NCBI GenBank assembly: GCA_050945855.1
Contig: JBMNTS010000013.1
Span: 1-34,959, forward strand
Source: CAYSNP01 sp050945855
GTDB taxonomy: Bacteria; Bacillota; Clostridia; Christensenellales; DTU072
DNA: 34,959 nucleotides
Reading direction: 5' to 3'
The notes under the pieces were generated by a model. It searched no databases, had not been told where the DNA came from, and was given only the letters and a program-made list of their open reading frames with translations. Below, piece after piece: positions 31,918 to 34,959 of the stretch. How positions within the stretch are numbered: the stretch's first letter is position 1; every line of letters begins with the position of its first letter. The position numbers and the translations under genes are program-made.

Positions 31918-33036
31918 TTAGCAGCAGCAGCCGCACTTTGCTTCGGAGCCCAGTTTGTCGGCGGCAAGTATCGCTGCCGCAACCATATCAGCCGTTACCG
32001 GGAAAGGCATATTATGAACGGATTCTTCGGGGATGGTGGCATTGGCGGCTACCTGAGCAAGCCTGTCACCTATGTCTTGTACGCCTAAGTCGGCAAGGCA
32101 TACGGGCAGACCTACGGAGAGACAGAAGTCAATAACTTCCTGAATCTCGGCCATATCCGCGTTTTCCAGCACCAAATGCACCAATGTGCCGAAAGCAACC
32201 TTTTCGCCGTGATAGAACTTGTGCGTTTCCTCCAGAACGGTAAGACCGTTGTGGATAGCGTGCGCCGCGGCAAGACCGCCGCTCTCAAATCCTATGCCGG
32301 AAAGCAGGATGTTGGTTTCAACAATATTCTCCAAAGCGGGGGTAACAACTTTTGCCTCGCAGGCAAGCATTGCCTTTACGCCGTCCTCAAGCAGAGTCTC
32401 ATAGCAAAGGGTAGCCATTGCCATCGCGCTCTTTGTGCCAACTGCCTTGGGTCTGCCGTGACCGCTCGCGTTAACGCGGGCAAAAGCCCTTTGGCAGGAA
32501 CGGGCCTCAAAATAAGTGCTGAGAGCATCGCCCATACCGGATACCAAAAATCTGACGGGAGCCTTTGCGATAACCGCGGTATCAACCAAAACTATGTTGG
32601 GATTGCTGATAAAATAAGCATAATCCTCAAACGCGCCTTCCGGAGTGTAAACAACCGCGGAAGAAGAGGTGGGGGCGTCCGTCGCCGCTATCGTGGGGCA
32701 AATAATAACCGGCTTATTATTGTTGGCAACGCATTTTGCGGTATCGATAGCTTTGCCGCCGCCTAAGCCGATGACGCAGTCGCAGTCCGCCTTCGAGGCG
32801 ACTTCGGATAACCTTGCTATTTCCTGACGGGAGCATTCTCCGCCGAAATCGGAAGTAACAAACTTAACGCCGTACTTGCTTGCGGTAGCGTCCAATTGAG
32901 CCTTCACCCTTGCCGCGTCATCCTTATGAGCAATCAGCAGCGCGGAAGTGCCGTAAAGCTTGACATAGCTGCCCAGCTCGTAGAGCGCGCCTTCGCTTTG
33001 AATATATTTTGATGGTGAAATAAAAGCTTTTAACAT
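31918..33036 (-). CDS. gldA: Glycerol dehydrogenase
   Basis: This 372-residue NAD-dependent enzyme oxidises glycerol to dihydroxyacetone. It has the iron-containing/GldA fold with the NAD loop GLGGGKAID (90-98) and the zinc ligands D170, H259 and H276 (SGMGD, AAHAIH, YHGEK). AAAAGGAG precedes the ATG. The protein ends in a small cysteine tail, four cysteines in the last five residues (368, 370-372), beyond the usual family end. It is the first gene of the operon with dhaK and dhaL. Confidence 0.95.
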   Translation of the reverse strand: MLKAFISPSKYIQSEGALYELGSYVKLYGTSALLIAHKDDAARVKAQLDATASKYGVKFVTSDFGGECSRQEIARLSEVASKADCDCVIGLGGGKAIDTAKCVANNNKPVIICPTIAATDAPTSSSAVVYTPEGAFEDYAYFISNPNIVLVDTAVIAKAPVRFLVSGMGDALSTYFEARSCQRAFARVNASGHGRPKAVGTKSAMAMATLCYETLLEDGVKAMLACEAKVVTPALENIVETNILLSGIGFESGGLAAAHAIHNGLTVLEETHKFYHGEKVAFGTLVHLVLENADMAEIQEVIDFCLSVGLPVCLADLGVQDIGDRLAQVAANATIPEESVHNMPFPVTADMVAAAILAADKLGSEAKCGCCC

Positions 33037-33076
33037 AAAAATTCTCCTTTTTTAAAATTTTTTATTTGCATTTTCC

Positions 33077-33105
33077 ATTATATAACATTTAAAATTGCTT
33101 TTCAA
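33077..33105 (-). promoter_or_regulatory. Promoter of the gldA-dhaK-dhaL operon
   Basis: Minus-strand TTGAAA (33100-33105), 17 bases, TATAAT (33077-33082). The start would lie near 33070 with AAAAGGAG close to the ATG at 33036. Confidence 0.7.
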
Positions 33106-33127
33106 TGTATAAACTTGAACATAAATT

Positions 33128-33152
33128 GTATTTTTTTGCAGTATTTTTTTGC
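33128..33152 (-). repeat. Two tandem 12-bp repeats upstream of the dha promoter
   Basis: GCAAAAAAATAC occurs twice on the minus strand (33141-33152, then 33128-33139) with one base between, a 13-bp period. It lies about 23 bases upstream of the -35 box, directly after the stop codon of the AraC-type regulator. Position and head-to-tail layout fit an AraC-family activator site. Confidence 0.5.
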
Positions 33153-33153
33153 G

Positions 33154-34089
33154 CTATGTCAAAGGGTCAAAATAAGGGAATACGGGACATTCCGCGCGGA
33201 AACGGGAGGGTGTGCAGCCTTCCAGCTTCTTAAAAACCTTGGTAAAATAGCCTGTATCCTCAAAACCCAGCTCCTGCGATATGTCCGAAACGGATTTGTT
33301 GGTGGAAGCAAGCAGCCTCTTGGCGTGACCTATCCTCATCATATTGACATAAACGGCATATTTATACCCCGTTTCCTTTTTAAAAAGGCGGGAAAGATAA
33401 GTGGGGGATATTCGGCATAATTCGGCAAGAAGGTTAAGCGAAATTTTGTTTTTGTAGTTGTTTTTAATATACTCAATGGCGGGCGCGATAACCGCCCTTT
33501 CCCCCGAATGCTTAATTTCCTGCTTTTTTTCCTGACCGCCTTCGGGGTAATCAAACTTCTCTATGCTTTCCCTGATAAATGAGTTGCAGAAATAAGAGAT
33601 GATTTTGCTTAATGAGTTGATTTTTTCATAAGCGAGTACGGGTAGTTTTTCATAGGAGCGCATCAATGCCCCGGATAATGCGGGAAAACTGTTCTCCGTC
33701 ACTATCCTCTCCAGCTTTTCCTCGGCGCCGCTCATATCGCCGGCCAACACCTGACCCGCCATCACCGCGCCCAAATACAAGCCATTGATAATAATGGGTA
33801 TGGCAAAGTCCACTATTCCCATGTGGCACAGGTAAATATAAGGCCGTTGCAGCCTTGCCGCTTCCACTCCCCCGCGGGAATCGCACTTTTCGCACAGTCT
33901 TGCGAATCTGGAATCTTTGCGGACAATCCTGCAAAATTCCGAGCATTGGCTATGCAGGGTGATGGGCGAGCCCGTATAGTCCACGGTAATCATAGCTATC
34001 CCCGTAGCGGAGGCTATCTCGTCCTGCATCTTTTGAAAATCGCTGCGCGCCAGCAATTCCTTAAGATTTACATAACCCACATCTTTCAT
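33154..34089 (-). CDS. PocR-sensor AraC-family transcriptional regulator
   Basis: This 311-residue regulator has a PocR-type sensory domain (about 7-165) and a C-terminal AraC-type double helix-turn-helix (about 205-300). The sensor holds a cysteine cluster (C49, C53, C66, C69 and C88) with the CHMGIVDFAIPI stretch typical of PocR. The DNA-binding part shows ISPTYLSRLFKKETG and the C-terminal GFEDTGYFTKVFKKLEG. In enteric bacteria PocR activates propanediol and cobalamin genes; here the adjacent glycerol dehydrogenase and DhaKL genes, transcribed in the same direction 117 bases downstream, are the obvious targets. The ligand could be glycerol, dihydroxyacetone or propanediol; that is inference. 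Confidence 0.92.
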   Translation of the reverse strand: MKDVGYVNLKELLARSDFQKMQDEIASATGIAMITVDYTGSPITLHSQCSEFCRIVRKDSRFARLCEKCDSRGGVEAARLQRPYIYLCHMGIVDFAIPIIINGLYLGAVMAGQVLAGDMSGAEEKLERIVTENSFPALSGALMRSYEKLPVLAYEKINSLSKIISYFCNSFIRESIEKFDYPEGGQEKKQEIKHSGERAVIAPAIEYIKNNYKNKISLNLLAELCRISPTYLSRLFKKETGYKYAVYVNMMRIGHAKRLLASTNKSVSDISQELGFEDTGYFTKVFKKLEGCTPSRFRAECPVFPYFDPLT

Positions 34090-34111
34090 TTTTTTGCACT
34101 GCCTTTATATA

Positions 34112-34140
34112 ACTATACCATTAATAGCAAAAATTTACAA
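34112..34140 (-). promoter_or_regulatory. Promoter of the PocR/AraC-type regulator
   Basis: Minus-strand TTGTAA (34135-34140), 17 bases, TATAGT (34112-34117), about 20 bases before the start codon. Confidence 0.5.
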
Positions 34141-34202
34141 TTACTTTCCGTTAAACCGATTATGCAATTTTGTATAAAAAATCCTGCCCGGCGGCTTTTT
34201 GC

Positions 34203-34244
34203 TTGACTAGGTATTAAGGATATGTTAAAATTTCTGTTAACATA
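34203..34244 (+). promoter_or_regulatory. Promoter and inverted repeat upstream of the acetolactate synthase gene
   Basis: TTGACT (34203-34208), 17 bases, TAAAAT (34226-34231). An 8-bp inverted repeat, TATGTTAA (34221-34228) and TTAACATA (34237-34244), covers the -10 box and predicted start, where a repressor could block transcription. No T-box leader is present. Confidence 0.6.
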
Positions 34245-34276
34245 ATCAAATTTTATGAATAGCAAAGGAGGGGTCT

Positions 34277-34959
34277 ATGCAGATTACCGGCGCCGAATTG
34301 TTGATCAAATGTCTTAAAAAGCAAGGCGTAGACACCATCTTTGGGTTTCCGGGCGGTTTCGCAATCAATATTTATGACGCGTTGCACCAGGACGGCACAA
34401 TAAGACATATCCTTACCAGCCACGAGCAGGGCGCGTCACACGCTGCGGACGGCTACGCGCGGGCTACGGGAAAAACCGGCGTTGTAATGTCTACCAGCGG
34501 TCCGGGCGCTACCAATCTGGTTACCGGCATAGCCACCGCCAATATGGACAGCGTGCCGCTGGTGGCAATTACCGGCAACGTGCCCTTGTCCATGTTGGGG
34601 CGGGACAGTTTTCAGGAAGTGGATATCACCGGCGTAACCATGCCTATCACCAAATACAATTATATAGTTCCCAGCGTGGAGAAATTGCCCGAAATCGTAG
34701 CGGAGGCTTTCAGCATCGCCAACAGCGGCAGAAAGGGCGCGGTGCTCATAGATATTCCGAAAGACGTGCAGATTGCCACGTACGAGTTCAGTGAAGAAAA
34801 ACTTATCCCCATGAAGGTGCAAAAGCCCAAACAGCCTTCCGCGGACGCGCTTGCGAAAATGGCGGAATTTATCAACGGCGTCAAGCGTCCTTTGATTTAT
34901 TTCGGGGGCGGCATTATTGCCGCGAACGCAAGCAAGGAATTGCTTGAGCTTATGCAAAA
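34277..34959 (+). CDS. ilvB: Acetolactate synthase large subunit (3' end cut by window edge)
   Basis: This thiamine-diphosphate enzyme condenses two pyruvates, or pyruvate and 2-oxobutyrate, in the first shared step of branched-chain amino acid synthesis. About 227 N-terminal residues are present. The pyrimidine-binding domain has FGFPGG (22-27), the catalytic E50 in SHEQGASHAADGYAR and TSGPGATN (73-80), followed by the start of the central FAD-type domain. AAAGGAGG lies 6 bases before the ATG. These features fit the anabolic large subunit better than catabolic AlsS, but with the C-terminal half missing other family members remain possible. Confidence 0.88.
   Translation, partial: MQITGAELLIKCLKKQGVDTIFGFPGGFAINIYDALHQDGTIRHILTSHEQGASHAADGYARATGKTGVVMSTSGPGATNLVTGIATANMDSVPLVAITGNVPLSMLGRDSFQEVDITGVTMPITKYNYIVPSVEKLPEIVAEAFSIANSGRKGAVLIDIPKDVQIATYEFSEEKLIPMKVQKPKQPSADALAKMAEFINGVKRPLIYFGGGIIAANASKELLELMQ

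Overview
The window looks like chromosomal DNA of an anaerobic, spore-forming-lineage Bacillota (Clostridia-like). The evidence is strong AGGAGG-type ribosome sites, a germination protease (gpr), an oxygen-sensitive indolepyruvate:ferredoxin oxidoreductase, a clostridial-style glycerol dehydrogenase/DhaKL set and several cytosolic glycoside hydrolases. I see no insertion sequence, phage gene, CRISPR array or rRNA. The exact genus cannot be read from the sequence; an uncultured gut Clostridia lineage is a reasonable guess.

Layout. Positions 1-6577 (minus strand) hold a tight five-gene operon: an aconitase-family hydratase, a phenylacetate-CoA ligase, iorA, iorB and a second phenylacetate-CoA ligase cut by the window edge. 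It fits interconversion of aryl-acetates and aryl-pyruvates. A divergent 75-residue protein that is one-third cysteine follows at 6912, then a 607-residue lipoprotein of unknown function. Positions 9333-10214 hold nine tRNA genes on the minus strand with a consensus promoter and a 16-bp terminator stem. Next come rdgB and a GH3 beta-glucosidase-type enzyme (minus), then guaB-guaA (plus). The GuaA has lost about half of its glutamine amidotransferase domain, including the catalytic triad. A convergent EF-G-like GTPase, murI and gpr follow on the minus strand, and rpsT on the plus strand.

Positions 20540-28306 (minus) form a four-gene carbohydrate operon: a GH2-family enzyme, a GPH sugar symporter, a GH127/DUF1680 enzyme and a beta-mannosidase. 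None has a signal peptide, so imported oligosaccharides are probably broken down inside the cell. A divergent short-chain dehydrogenase and an SH3-NlpC/P60 lipoprotein follow. Positions 30232-34089 (minus) encode glycerol dehydrogenase, DhaK and DhaL, preceded by a PocR-sensor AraC-type regulator that probably controls them. The window ends inside an acetolactate synthase large subunit gene.

The strongest leads are the truncated GuaA, the hydratase/ligase/IOR operon with its long structured leader, and the two-repeat cysteine-rich peptide. Smaller leads are the EF-G-like protein with a broken NKxD motif, a Shine-Dalgarno-masking hairpin before the NlpC/P60 gene, and tandem 12-bp repeats in the dha promoter.
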